Shown here piece by piece: positions 25,604-34,616 of a stretch of DNA of 64,000 nucleotides. The stretch lies in contig NZ_AP017368.1 of assembly GCF_002355955.1 (NCBI RefSeq), positions 1 to 64,000 on the forward strand. Reading direction: 5' to 3'. The position numbers were made by a program, and so were the translations under genes. The notes under the pieces are model-generated. The model did not search any database. It was not told the origin of the DNA and saw only the letters and a program-made list of their open reading frames with translations. The DNA comes from Candidatus Desulfovibrio trichonymphae (lineage in GTDB: Bacteria > Desulfobacterota > Desulfovibrionia > Desulfovibrionales > Desulfovibrionaceae). Within the stretch, counting starts at the first letter, position 1; the number at the start of each line of letters is the position of its first letter.

Positions 25604-27166
25604 TTAGAAGCTGTACACGAAGTTCAGGTTGATGTTCCACGGGTCGCGCACCTGATCGCTCGCGCCGTTCATATGGCTGTTGCCCCACACCGAAGAACTC
25701 TGGTCAAGGATGGTGGCGATGTAGGAGGCGTCCATATAGATCTTGAAGTTTTCATACATCTGGTATTCGGTGGTCAGACCGATCTCGACCGCGCCGTCCT
25801 GCGTGGTCAGGTACAGCGGATCCAGACCGGCGGCCGGGCCGCCGATGGGGCCACTGACCCTGGTAGAGGAGGCATTATACAGACCGCCGTGTGTGCCGGT
25901 CATGTATTTTTTGGCCATGGTCGTGTTGTTGGTGCCGCCGATGTAGTTTAGACGCAGGGTGTGCTTCAGGTCTTCCACAAAGCTCACGTTCTTCAGGCGG
26001 GCGCCGATGCCCCAGGTGCCTGTCATATTGGTGCTGAGCACGCGGTCGCGCTCGCCGATCAGCGGGTTGCCGTTAAAGGCGAAGCTGGCGAAGCCGTTGT
26101 TGTTGTTGGAGTTGGAGAAGCTCGGCATGCGCTCGGACCCGTTGCTCGGGTCGTTGTCGTCGCCGGAAGCGTACCAGCCGTACAGGCCGGGAATGCCCCA
26201 ATCCAGCTTGTATTCAAAGAGCAGGGATGCCAGCCAGCCCTTGCGGTCATAATGGCCGTCGTCATAGGCTACGGAACCGTAGTTGAAATCCCACGCGATG
26301 CGGAAGGGGTCAAACGTGGTCACTTCGCCGGTCAGGCCCGCCCACCAGGCGTCGCCGTAGGAGTCCAGGCGTTTGGTAACGGCTGTGCCGTCCTTGTGCA
26401 AGGCGCCGAAGGCGGGAAGCATGCCCGGCACGATATACCCAGAGGACGCGAGTTTGCTGAGTTTGGTGAGGTCGCCGATAGTGGCGTTGGGGCCGATGGC
26501 CGTGTACATGCCCCAGGGGGTCACTTTCACGCCGTCAAAGGTCAGCGGCAGAATCAGGGCAACGGTGTCCACATTGTCCATGTAGTTTGTGCGGTAGGAG
26601 CTGATGGATGTGTAGTATGTGGAGTTGTAGTTGTCGTTGAAAGGACGCGCCCACAGGGCGGTCAGCGCCGCGTTGTCGTTAAACTTGTAGCTGAGCACAA
26701 TACCGGCCACGTCGTCGTTGAACACATTTGAACCTGTGGTGAAGCTCGGCAGGGCCATGCCCTGTATGCCCATGCGCACCTTCAGGTCAGTCTCCGGCAC
26801 AACCCAGTCCAGATAGGCGTTTTTCAGGGCGATGCGGTCAGTCTGGTCCGCGCCCAGCGCGCCGCCCGTGTCGTGTCGGCCCCAGGTGTTGTTTATTTCG
26901 AAAAAGACCGTGCCGGAAAGGGATTCAGAAGCAACCGCGTCCAACTGCAAGCGCACCCGCTGCCGGGCTTCGAATTCATCTTCACCTGAGCCGATGCCGT
27001 TGCGGGCGTAACCCGTCTGACCGTTGCCGCCGGTGAAGCCGCCGTTCTGACCATAGTCAAACGCCATGATCCACAGCCCCTTGGCTTTGAAGTCAATGGC
27101 GCTTGCACCTGCGGACATGCCGAACACAAGACCGGCAGCCAACAAAAGTGTAGCTAATTTTTTCAT
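25604..27166 (-). CDS. Outer membrane homotrimeric porin
   Basis: 520-residue beta-barrel protein. The signal peptide MKKLATLLLAAGLVFGMSAG ... ends with ASA at about residue 23. The mature part begins IDFKAKGLWIMAFDYG and shows alternating beta-strand segments throughout, ending in the C-terminal phenylalanine (NLNFVYSF) needed for outer membrane insertion. It matches the abundant major porin type of Desulfovibrio. A terminator follows and a pair of direct repeats lies upstream, consistent with strong, regulated, monocistronic expression. Confidence 0.9.
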   Translation of the reverse strand: MKKLATLLLAAGLVFGMSAGASAIDFKAKGLWIMAFDYGQNGGFTGGNGQTGYARNGIGSGEDEFEARQRVRLQLDAVASESLSGTVFFEINNTWGRHDTGGALGADQTDRIALKNAYLDWVVPETDLKVRMGIQGMALPSFTTGSNVFNDDVAGIVLSYKFNDNAALTALWARPFNDNYNSTYYTSISSYRTNYMDNVDTVALILPLTFDGVKVTPWGMYTAIGPNATIGDLTKLSKLASSGYIVPGMLPAFGALHKDGTAVTKRLDSYGDAWWAGLTGEVTTFDPFRIAWDFNYGSVAYDDGHYDRKGWLASLLFEYKLDWGIPGLYGWYASGDDNDPSNGSERMPSFSNSNNNNGFASFAFNGNPLIGERDRVLSTNMTGTWGIGARLKNVSFVEDLKHTLRLNYIGGTNNTTMAKKYMTGTHGGLYNASSTRVSGPIGGPAAGLDPLYLTTQDGAVEIGLTTEYQMYENFKIYMDASYIATILDQSSSVWGNSHMNGASDQVRDPWNINLNFVYSF

Positions 27167-27239
27167 AATGTACCTTCCTTAAAATAAGGTGATGTCCGTT
27201 TGTGAAGTCAAAATATACAATGTTTCTTCACAATGCAAG

Positions 27240-27277
27240 CTTTTCGTACAAAAATTTTTATTCTTTTCGTACAAAAA
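27240..27277. promoter_or_regulatory. Tandem operator-like repeats upstream of the porin
   Basis: CTTTTCGTACAAAAA occurs exactly twice (27240-27254 and 27263-27277), repeat period 23 bases, about 75-110 bases upstream of the porin start. Two-turn spacing on one helix face suggests a binding site for a regulator. Confidence 0.6.
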
Positions 27278-27442
27278 AAGCAAGAAATTTTTAATTATGT
27301 AAAATTAATTAGGTTATAATTTTTAACGGCGAAAAATTTTATCCCGCGCCCGGCACGCTGCAGCCCCCGTCAATAACAAGGGCGGCCTCTTCCCTAGTCA
27401 TGGCAATAGCGCCGCCAAAATGCCGTTCAGGCAGGCAATGTC

Positions 27443-27718
27443 CTATTTGATGGCGTCTTTCAGACCCTTGCCTGGGGTAAATTTGGCAACTTTACCAGCA
27501 GGAATGGTAATTTCTTTGCCCGTGCGGGGGTTGCGGCCCTTACGTGCGGCCCGCGTCACAACTTTGAAGCTGCCGAAACCGGTAAAGGTGACTGAATCAC
27601 CGGCGGCCAGAGTCTCGCGTACTGAGGCAATCACGGCGTCCAGGGCTTCCTCAGCCTTGGCTTTTGAGGACAGGCCAGCTTTGGCGCGGATTTTGTCAAC
27701 AAGCTCAGCTTTTGTCAT
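27443..27718 (-). CDS. hupB: DNA-binding protein HU
   Basis: 91-residue nucleoid protein. [20 protein letters not shown] starts the helical dimerisation part. [22 protein letters not shown] and [19 protein letters not shown] form the beta arms that bend DNA. ATG at 27718 with GGAGAGC upstream is the family start; the frame extends further upstream but that part has no HU similarity. Single-gene unit. Confidence 0.96.
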   Translation of the reverse strand: MTKAELVDKIRAKAGLSSKAKAEEALDAVIASVRETLAAGDSVTFTGFGSFKVVTRAARKGRNPRTGKEITIPAGKVAKFTPGKGLKDAIK

Positions 27719-28084
27719 TTTTGCTCTCCGTATAGAATTTTCGGGTTTCCCCATTGTGGTGCCGTGCGGGACCGTATACACCCTTGTTGCCGCTTTTCTG
27801 AAAGACCTTGTGCGAGTCACCCTTGATTGCGTCGTGTGGTCACAACAAAAAAGTTGCCGTCCCCGGGAACTCCAGGAACAAAATCGACCACAACAAACAG
27901 GGGTTACAACGACACAGCTCCCATGCACCAGTCATTGCTTTCTAAAGGAATGCCGGGCGACGTGTCAATAAAAAAAGAGACACAAAGATAAAATTTGGCG
28001 TATTTTTTTCATTGCATCACAATGGGCCGGCAAGCGCACTGTTCCGGGCATCAGGACGGCTGCAAAAGCAACATTTTGTTTTTG

Positions 28085-28927
28085 TTACAAATCAATAAGA
28101 TCTACCTCATCCGGCTTCAAGGGACGTCCCAGAAACAAACTTCCGGTGCGGGCAAAACGGGCGCAATTATCTGTTGTCAAAAAACGGCTGACGCCGGTAT
28201 GGCCGGCGTTTCGCAGCAAAGCGCGCCTGGTCAGTTCTTCCTTTACGCACTGCGCTGTTGTGGCCGCTGAGTCAATGATGCGCACATGCGGCCCTACAAC
28301 GCGCTGCAGGGCGTGCAGCAGCAGGGGAAAATGCGTGCAGCCCAACAACAGCGTGTCCGGCCTCGGGGTCGTAACGGCCGTCGTAACGGCCGGTGTAAAA
28401 ACGTGCTTCAAATAGTGTCGGGCGATGCCCTCGACAATGGCTCCCTTCATCCAGCCCTCTTCGGCGAGGGGGACAAACAGCGTGCAGGCCTGCCCCAGCA
28501 CGCGCGCTTCCGGACGAATACGTGCAATAGCCTGTTGATAGGCGCCTCCGGCAATAGTGGCTTCTGTGGCGATAACCACAATCTGTCCGTTGCGGCTCGC
28601 GCCGGCGGCGGCCATGGCGCCCGGCTCCACAACACCCAGCACCGGCAGCGGGGCAAAATGGTCGCGAATTGTGGGCAGTGCGGTCGCTGTCGCGGTATTG
28701 CAGGCTACAACCAGCATTTTAACGCCCATATCCACCAGTTTGCCCGCCGCCTTGAGGGTATACCGAATGATGGTGTCACACCCCTTGGTGCCGTAAGGCA
28801 GACGGGCTGTATCCCCCAAGTAGATCATATCCTCGGCCGGCAAACATTCTGCCAGAGCCTTAAGCACAGTCAAACCGCCCATGCCCGAGTCAAACAGGGC
28901 GACAGGCAGCAGGGAAGGGTTATGCAT
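28085..28927 (-). CDS. murI: Glutamate racemase
   Basis: 280-residue enzyme making D-glutamate for peptidoglycan. N-terminal VALFDSGMGGLTVLKAL, first catalytic cysteine in VVACNTATATALP, second in LLLGCTHFPLLL. ATG at 28927 is preferred for its GGGGG ribosome-like site; another in-frame ATG at 28951 has none. Complete, standard length, no operon partner. Confidence 0.95.
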   Translation of the reverse strand: MHNPSLLPVALFDSGMGGLTVLKALAECLPAEDMIYLGDTARLPYGTKGCDTIIRYTLKAAGKLVDMGVKMLVVACNTATATALPTIRDHFAPLPVLGVVEPGAMAAAGASRNGQIVVIATEATIAGGAYQQAIARIRPEARVLGQACTLFVPLAEEGWMKGAIVEGIARHYLKHVFTPAVTTAVTTPRPDTLLLGCTHFPLLLHALQRVVGPHVRIIDSAATTAQCVKEELTRRALLRNAGHTGVSRFLTTDNCARFARTGSLFLGRPLKPDEVDLIDL

Positions 28928-29062
28928 AGCCCCCAGGCAGTCATATTGCATGAATAGTTATTATAATAGTTATGTGTTTTTATTCGTCGCGGTGAAGCTG
29001 CTGCGCATGAAAAAATATACAGATAAAATGCTTGGATCGCACAGTGTATGGATTGTAATATT

Positions 29063-30004
29063 TTACAAAGTTTGCCCCAAATACCGTGCCGCTGTAAAGA
29101 GTAAAATGCCGGCGAGCAGATATTTCAACACACGCGCCGGAACATATTTCTGACAGCGTGCGCCCATGTACATGCCCATCATGCCGCCAAGACCCAGCAA
29201 AAGACCCATCCGCCAGTCCGGCGCCACAGCAATGCCGGGGTATAACGGCGCCAGCAGAGAGTAAAAATTCACGCCCGCCACAGACGTCAAAAATGTGGCA
29301 AAAAGTGTGGCGCCGGCAACGGCATAAACGGGCAAACCAAACAGGGAAACCAGAAAGGGAGCCATAATCGCTCCGCCGCCGATGCCGTAAACCCCGCCTA
29401 CAAGCCCCACCACAAGACTGAGCAGGGCAAGTCTCCGGCATGGGACGGCAAATTCTTGATTCTGAAAATCAAATATAAATGTACGGCTGTTCCAAACGAG
29501 CCTTGTGCAGGCGTTGCTCTGCACTGCCGTTTCCACGCCGTTTTTTTGTCCGGCGTAAAAGCTGCGTTCGACATGCTGCGCATTGGTTTCGGCAATGGAA
29601 GCGTGTTCTTTGCCGCGCAGATCCCACAGCATTTTACCGCCGACATACAGGAGCACAAGGCCTGTAAAAATCTTGAAACGGGCGGGATCCGGCAGCCAGT
29701 TGATGCGGATGAAAGCCCCGGCGAACACGCCCGGCAGAGTGCCGATGGCCACGGTGGCCGTCAGCGGCCAGACAAGCCGTCCTTCGCGCCAATAACGCCA
29801 CACGCCCGCAGGGCAGGACAGAACGTTGAAAAACTGATTGGTGGCGCTGACGCTCGGATTGGTGTAGCCGAGAAAGCTCATCTGAAAAGGCAACAAAAGA
29901 AAGGCGCCGGAAACGCCGCCCATGGAAGTCACAAAGGAAACGCCAATGGCCACGCAAAAGGGGAAAAAAGGGTGGCATTCAATACCGGCTGTGGGGAAAT
30001 ACAT
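29063..30004 (-). CDS. TSUP/TauE-SafE family anion permease
   Basis: 313-residue membrane protein with two four-helix repeats. Each half opens with the family glycine-rich motif: SFVTSMGGVSGAFLLLPFQM in the first, GLVGGVYGIGGGAIMAPFLV in the second. A hydrophilic stretch of about 80 residues separates them. ATG at 30004 is chosen for the AGGAGG just upstream; the longer frame runs through the operator palindrome. Family members export sulfite, sulfonate-derived or other organosulfur anions. Divergent from hisH, with a perfect palindrome between the genes. Confidence 0.88.
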   Translation of the reverse strand: MYFPTAGIECHPFFPFCVAIGVSFVTSMGGVSGAFLLLPFQMSFLGYTNPSVSATNQFFNVLSCPAGVWRYWREGRLVWPLTATVAIGTLPGVFAGAFIRINWLPDPARFKIFTGLVLLYVGGKMLWDLRGKEHASIAETNAQHVERSFYAGQKNGVETAVQSNACTRLVWNSRTFIFDFQNQEFAVPCRRLALLSLVVGLVGGVYGIGGGAIMAPFLVSLFGLPVYAVAGATLFATFLTSVAGVNFYSLLAPLYPGIAVAPDWRMGLLLGLGGMMGMYMGARCQKYVPARVLKYLLAGILLFTAARYLGQTL

Positions 30005-30052
30005 GGAAACCTCCTGGTTAGGCACAACGCCGGGTGATTCGACCGGCAGTAT

Positions 30053-30086
30053 AATCATCACGGTTTGTATCATAACCGTGATGATT
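30053..30086. promoter_or_regulatory. Perfect 13-bp palindrome, probable operator of the TSUP gene
   Basis: AATCATCACGGTT (30053-30065) and AACCGTGATGATT (30074-30086) are exact inverted copies separated by eight bases. There is no T-run on either side, so a terminator is unlikely. It lies 49 bases upstream of the TSUP start in the divergent intergenic space before hisH, the position of a dimeric regulator site. Confidence 0.65.
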
Positions 30087-30216
30087 GTGTTTGTCATCTG
30101 TAAAGAAACACGCTCCACAATATTATGTCAGCCATAATTTTGTTGCGTAACAAGGCGTTTTCAGATAGCGTGCCTATTCTGGTCGGTTACAGAACTTTAT
30201 TGCGACGAGGGCAGTG

Positions 30217-30855
30217 ATGCTGGCCATTTTGGACTACGAGGCGGGCAATCAGACGAGCGTATGCCGGGCGCTGGAACACCTTGGTATACCCTGTGCCGTC
30301 ACGGCGGACACGGCCGTGCTTGACAGCGCGAACGGCATTGTCTTCCCCGGTGTCGGCGCCGCAGGTCAGGCTATGGGCGCTCTCGCCGCCGGGCTGGATG
30401 CGTCCCTGCGTCTGGCTGTGCAAACAGGCAAACCGCTTTTGGGCATCTGCCTCGGCTGCCAGATACTGCTGGAATACAGCGAAGAAAACAACGCAAGGAC
30501 ATTGGGCCTTGTGCCGGGTGCCTGCCGCCGTTTTGCAGACAATATGCAGCAGGAGGACGGCTCGCCCGCTCCGGTGCCGCACATGGGCTGGAACAGCCTG
30601 CGCGTTCGAACAGAAAGCCTTCTGCTTGCGGGAATCTCGCCGGAGGCGGAATTTTATTTTGTGCACAGCTATTATGTGGCGCCTGACCCCACTTTTGTGA
30701 TCGCCACAACCGTCTACGGGCGTGAGTTCTGTTCCTGCTACGGCCGCGACGGTCTGTGGGCAGTGCAGTTTCATCCGGAAAAAAGCGGCCGGCCCGGCCT
30801 CATCCTGCTGCGCAATTTTTACAACTATTGCCGGGAGGCGCGCCGTGCTCAGTAA
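30217..30855 (+). CDS. hisH: Imidazole glycerol phosphate synthase, glutaminase subunit
   Basis: 212-residue class I glutamine amidotransferase supplying ammonia to HisF. Nucleophile cysteine in [16 protein letters not shown], histidine and glutamate in [13 protein letters not shown] at 30217 has GAGG upstream. It overlaps hisF by 11 bases. Related HisH/HisF pairs sometimes amidate surface sugars, but the short complete sequences and absence of sugar genes nearby favour histidine synthesis; no other his genes are close. Confidence 0.9.
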   Translation: MLAILDYEAGNQTSVCRALEHLGIPCAVTADTAVLDSANGIVFPGVGAAGQAMGALAAGLDASLRLAVQTGKPLLGICLGCQILLEYSEENNARTLGLVPGACRRFADNMQQEDGSPAPVPHMGWNSLRVRTESLLLAGISPEAEFYFVHSYYVAPDPTFVIATTVYGREFCSCYGRDGLWAVQFHPEKSGRPGLILLRNFYNYCREARRAQ

Positions 30856-31624
30856 ACGCGTGATCCCCTGCCTTGACGTGCGGGAAGGCCGACTGACAAA
30901 AGGTATAAAATTTTCCGGAAATGAAAACATCGGCGACCCGGTGAAAAGCGCGCGCCGCTATTATGAAGAAGGTGCCGACGAAATCGTTTTTTATGACATC
31001 ACAGCTTCCGCAGAGGCGCGCGGCATTTTTCTGGATGTGGTGGAGCGCGTGGCTGAACAGATTTTCATCCCATTTACCGTCGGTGGCGGCATTTCCGATG
31101 TGGCGCAGATGCGCGACGTTCTTCTGGCCGGAGCAGAAAAGGTTTCTGTCAATTCTGCGGCTGTGCAAAATCCCGGCATTATCAGCGAAGGAGCAGAGGC
31201 TTTCGGCTCTCAGGCCATTGTGGTGGGCATGGACGTGCTGGCCGTGCCGGTGAGCGCAGACATCCCTTCCGGCTTTGAAATTGTGATCCACGGCGGGCGA
31301 AAACGCATGGGCATTGACGCGCTTGCCTGGGCAAAGCGCTGCCAGGATCTGGGCGCGGGAGAACTCTGCGTCAACTCCATTGACGCGGACGGCACAAAAG
31401 ACGGCTACGAACTCACGCTGACAAAAGCCGTCGTGCAGGCTGTGTCCATCCCGGTCATCGCATCAGGCGGCGCGGGCGAGCCGCGGCACATGTACGAAGC
31501 AGTCAGCCGGGGCGGCGCGGCGGCGGCGCTTATTGCCTCCATTGTGCACTACGGAACATACACTATCCGGGACTGCAAGGAGTATATGGCAAACCGGGGC
31601 GCAAAAGTGCGATTGACATGGTAG
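30845..31624 (+). CDS. hisF: Imidazole glycerol phosphate synthase, cyclase subunit
   Basis: 259-residue (beta-alpha)8 barrel that cyclises PRFAR with ammonia from HisH. The first catalytic aspartate is in [12 protein letters not shown] and the second in [11 protein letters not shown]; the phosphate loops are FTVGGGISD and [13 protein letters not shown] start at 30845 within the end of hisH, preceded by GGGAGG. Sequence between 18 and 45 ([20 protein letters not shown]) differs from the enterobacterial form but is normal for this family. Confidence 0.92.
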   Translation: MLSKRVIPCLDVREGRLTKGIKFSGNENIGDPVKSARRYYEEGADEIVFYDITASAEARGIFLDVVERVAEQIFIPFTVGGGISDVAQMRDVLLAGAEKVSVNSAAVQNPGIISEGAEAFGSQAIVVGMDVLAVPVSADIPSGFEIVIHGGRKRMGIDALAWAKRCQDLGAGELCVNSIDADGTKDGYELTLTKAVVQAVSIPVIASGGAGEPRHMYEAVSRGGAAAALIASIVHYGTYTIRDCKEYMANRGAKVRLTW

Positions 31625-31794
31625 GATACCGCTGTGATGATTTTTGATGTTTTTGTTAAACAAGAACAATGGATTACCGGAATCAAGTCATTGAAAAAAT
31701 AAATCTCTCCGGATCTCACGGCACTGGACTTTACCCAAAAAATATGCATATACTTTATAAAATATTATTTTGATGCCATAGTAAGGAGGGCAAC

Positions 31795-31908
31795 ATGGCT
31801 CACAAAAAAATTGAACGCAAAAAAGAACTGGATCGCCGTCGTCAGCGCCGCAACGACCGTCTGAAGCAACGCGCGCGGGCGACAAAAGCCGGCACAGGGC
31901 ATAAGTGA
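31795..31908 (+). CDS. Small highly basic protein (37 aa)
   Basis: ATG at 31795 with TAAGGAGG upstream and a T/A-rich promoter-like stretch (TATAAAATATT) about 30 bases before it. Product begins MAHKKIERKKELDRRRQRRN and is about half lysine plus arginine, so it may bind nucleic acid or the ribosome. Too short to assign to a family. Confidence 0.7.
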   Translation: MAHKKIERKKELDRRRQRRNDRLKQRARATKAGTGHK

Positions 31909-32171
31909 ATACTCCATCTGCTAAAGCAGCCTCAATTAGCGGCTAAAGCCGGCGACATCGGCTTCGCCGATACAGACCTGTGAATTTCACAGCCATTGCA
32001 AAACGAAAGTTTTTTTACCTGATCTATACTTTGTTTGGCGCCTCAGCCCAAGAAAAAATGCTGAAGCTGCCGCTTGAAGACGAGATTTTTGACCATCCCA
32101 AAAAGTGGGATAATAAATATAATCATTACAAAACACAGGGCGTGTTCTGCCCCTGACTCGAAGTGATTGTC

Positions 32172-32609
32172 ATGCCTATTTACGAATACCTTTGTCCCCA
32201 GTGCCGTCATCTTTTTGAGGAATGGACAAAATCGGCGCAGGACAGCGCGCCGGAACCCTGCCCGCGTTGCGGCGCTTCCGCGCCCAGGGTCATCTCCCAG
32301 ACGTCCTTTGTGCTCAAAGGTGACGGCTGGTATGTGAGTGACTACGGATACCGAAAAGGCGTCAAGGAAGACGGTGATGTTGCGGCCGAACCGACGGAAT
32401 CTGCGGAAAAAAGCCGGAGTCAGGCTGACGCGACAGAGGCGGCAACTGCCGTCGATACCGATGCGGCACAGGCAAAACCGGTACAGGCCAAGGATGCCGA
32501 CACTCAGGCAAAGCCGAAAAGGACTTCCCCGCCCCCAGCCGCTCCGGCCCGGAAAGACGCTGTCGCAACGCCACGGAACAGCGGAATAAGGGGACAAGAG
32601 AACGCATGA
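32172..32609 (+). CDS. FmdB-family zinc ribbon protein
   Basis: 145 residues. The N terminus MPIYEYLCPQCRHLFEEW and the second knuckle PCPRCGASAPRVIS form the CxxC...CxxC zinc ribbon of the FmdB family, followed by the usual LKGDGWYVSDYG. The C-terminal half is a low-complexity Ala/Glu/Pro/Lys tail (residues ~75-145). It overlaps purB by four bases (ATGA), so the two are co-translated. The biochemical role of the family is not well defined. Confidence 0.88.
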   Translation: MPIYEYLCPQCRHLFEEWTKSAQDSAPEPCPRCGASAPRVISQTSFVLKGDGWYVSDYGYRKGVKEDGDVAAEPTESAEKSRSQADATEAATAVDTDAAQAKPVQAKDADTQAKPKRTSPPPAAPARKDAVATPRNSGIRGQENA

Positions 32610-33928
32610 TCGAACGTTACACGCGATCGGAAATGGGACGCATCTGGACCCTGGAAAATCGTTACCGTGCCTGGCTTGCGGTGGAGCTGGCCGTTTGCGA
32701 GGCATGGCGCGATGCCGGACGCATTCCGGACGAAGCCATGTCCGTCATACGCGCACGGGCTGATGTTGATGTGCAGCGCATACAGGCTATTGAAGAGACA
32801 ACACGCCACGATGTGATAGCTTTTCTGACAAGTCTGGAAGAAAAAGTGGGTGACGATGCCCGTTTTATCCATCTTGGCTGCACGTCGTCCGATATTGTGG
32901 ATACGGCAAACGCCCTGCTGCTTGTTGAAGCGGGAGAGCTGATTCTCACCGACCTTGATACCTTGCTGGAGGCACTGGAAACCCTCGCTCGCCGCCATAA
33001 GGGCGCGCTCTGCATGGGCCGTACGCACGGCATACACGCATATCCCACGAGTTTTGGCCTTAAACTGGCCGGTTTTTATGCGGAATTTTCCCGCCATCGC
33101 GCTCGCGTCAATTCCGCGACGGAAAACGTGCGCGTGGGCAAAATTTCCGGAGCCGTCGGCACATACGCCTTCCTTTCGCCGGAACTGGAGCACAATGCTC
33201 TTTCGCGTCTCAAGCTCAAGGCGGACGAGCACTCCACACAGATTATCCAGCGCGACCGCTACGCGCACTTTTTCTCCGCGCTCGCGATTATGGCAGGCGG
33301 TGTGGAGCGGCTGTGCGTGGAACTGCGGCATTTGCAGTGCACGGAAATGATGGAAGTGGAAGAGGGTTTTGCCAGAGGCCAGAAGGGATCATCCGCCATG
33401 CCGCACAAAAAAAATCCCATCTCGGCAGAAAACATGAGCGGCCTTGCGCGTCTCATGCGTTCCAACGCTCTGGCCGCCATGGAAAACCAGCCGCTTTGGC
33501 ATGAAAGAGACATCAGCCATTCTTCCGTTGAACGCGTTATCATGCCCGATTCCACAATTCTTGCCGATTATGTGTTGACACGTCTGACCGATCTTTTGCG
33601 CGGCCTTGTCGTCAAACCTGACCGCATGCGCGAAAACATGGCAAAATCTTTCGGCCTGTACCATTCGCAGCGCGTGCTCACCGCCCTCATTGACGCGGGG
33701 CTGTCCCGGCAAAAAGCTTATGAAACCGTGCAGCGGCTTGCCATGAAAAGCTGGGAGACCCGCCGCTCCTTCCCTGAACTGGCGCTGGCCGACGCGGAAA
33801 TACGCGCATGCCTGAACGAAGCGGCGCTTGCGGCCCTGTTTGATGAAACGTACTGTCTGCAACATGAAGACGCTGTTTTTGCGCGTGTGTTTGCACAGCT
33901 CGCACAACCAGAACATTTTTATGAATGA
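32606..33928 (+). CDS. purB: Adenylosuccinate lyase
   Basis: 440-residue fumarase/aspartase-superfamily enzyme acting twice in purine synthesis (SAICAR and adenylosuccinate cleavage). The signature GSSAMPHKKNP is at about residue 263. HLGCTSSDIVDTA and MGRTHGIHAYPTSFG carry the active-site histidines. Overlaps the FmdB-like gene upstream and pyrE downstream. Both of its reactions release fumarate, a possible acceptor for the fumarate reductase found later in the window. Confidence 0.96.
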   Translation: MIERYTRSEMGRIWTLENRYRAWLAVELAVCEAWRDAGRIPDEAMSVIRARADVDVQRIQAIEETTRHDVIAFLTSLEEKVGDDARFIHLGCTSSDIVDTANALLLVEAGELILTDLDTLLEALETLARRHKGALCMGRTHGIHAYPTSFGLKLAGFYAEFSRHRARVNSATENVRVGKISGAVGTYAFLSPELEHNALSRLKLKADEHSTQIIQRDRYAHFFSALAIMAGGVERLCVELRHLQCTEMMEVEEGFARGQKGSSAMPHKKNPISAENMSGLARLMRSNALAAMENQPLWHERDISHSSVERVIMPDSTILADYVLTRLTDLLRGLVVKPDRMRENMAKSFGLYHSQRVLTALIDAGLSRQKAYETVQRLAMKSWETRRSFPELALADAEIRACLNEAALAALFDETYCLQHEDAVFARVFAQLAQPEHFYE

Positions 33929-34481
33929 TCATAAACGACGCTTGGCAAAACTTCTGGTGGAAAAATCCTATCGTGATGGCAATTTTGTTCTGGCCTCCGG
34001 CCGCAGAAGCGATTATTATTTCGACTGCAGGGTCACGGCCCTTCACGCCGAAGGCTCAAGGCTTATCGGACTTTTGTTCAACGACCTGCTCAAAAACGTT
34101 GACATCAAGGGCGTAGGAGGAATGACCATGGGCGCGGATCCGTTGATTTCGGCCGTCACTGTCCTCTCCTGCGGCACAGGGCGTTTGCTGCACGGCCTTC
34201 TGGTGCGCAAAGAAGCCAAGGGGCACGGCACAAACCAGTTTGTGGAGGGGCTCGGCAATTTCAGCGCGGGCGACGCCGTCGCCATGCTGGAAGATGTGGT
34301 CACCACCGGCGCGTCATTGCTCAAAGCCTGCGACAGAGTGCGCGAGGCCGGGCTTGCCGTTACTGCCGTTTGCGCCATTCTTGACAGGGAGGAAGGGGGA
34401 CGTGAAAAGCTTGAAGCGGCGGGATATAACCTGCTTGCGCTTTTCACACGCAGGGAACTGCTGAAGCTGGCTTCTGAGTAA
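33921..34481 (+). CDS. pyrE: Orotate phosphoribosyltransferase
   Basis: 186-residue type I PRTase converting orotate and PRPP to OMP. The PRPP loop is VAMLEDVVTTGASLL and the N-terminal part has FVLASGRRSDYYFDCR. ATG at 33921 overlaps the end of purB by eight bases. The last gene of the fmdB-purB-pyrE unit. Confidence 0.94.
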   Translation: MNDHKRRLAKLLVEKSYRDGNFVLASGRRSDYYFDCRVTALHAEGSRLIGLLFNDLLKNVDIKGVGGMTMGADPLISAVTVLSCGTGRLLHGLLVRKEAKGHGTNQFVEGLGNFSAGDAVAMLEDVVTTGASLLKACDRVREAGLAVTAVCAILDREEGGREKLEAAGYNLLALFTRRELLKLASE

Positions 34482-34532
34482 AATCGTGCTCAGCCGAATC
34501 TGTGTACAGACAGTCTGTTGTTTTTCGTCCGT

Positions 34533-34573
34533 AAGATTGTTGACTTCGCCCGAAACAAAATAGGGAATGCCGC
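34533..34573 (+). repeat. 41-bp perfect inverted repeat, left arm
   Basis: Exact reverse complement of 34747-34787 (41 of 41), separated by 173 bases. The right arm is inside the reading frame of the reductase pseudogene (encoding AAFPILFRAKSTIL-type region, in frame GGCGIPYFVSGEVNNL), so the left arm is an inverted copy of coding sequence placed upstream of the start codon. Confidence 0.95.
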
Positions 34574-34616
34574 TGGCGCGGCCGTTATTCTTCTTCACCG
34601 GACGAACGGGGAGAAC

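Noticed and set aside
30187-30930. 247-codon minus-strand frame opposite hisH
   Set aside because: Antisense shadow; hisH has all catalytic motifs and a ribosome site.
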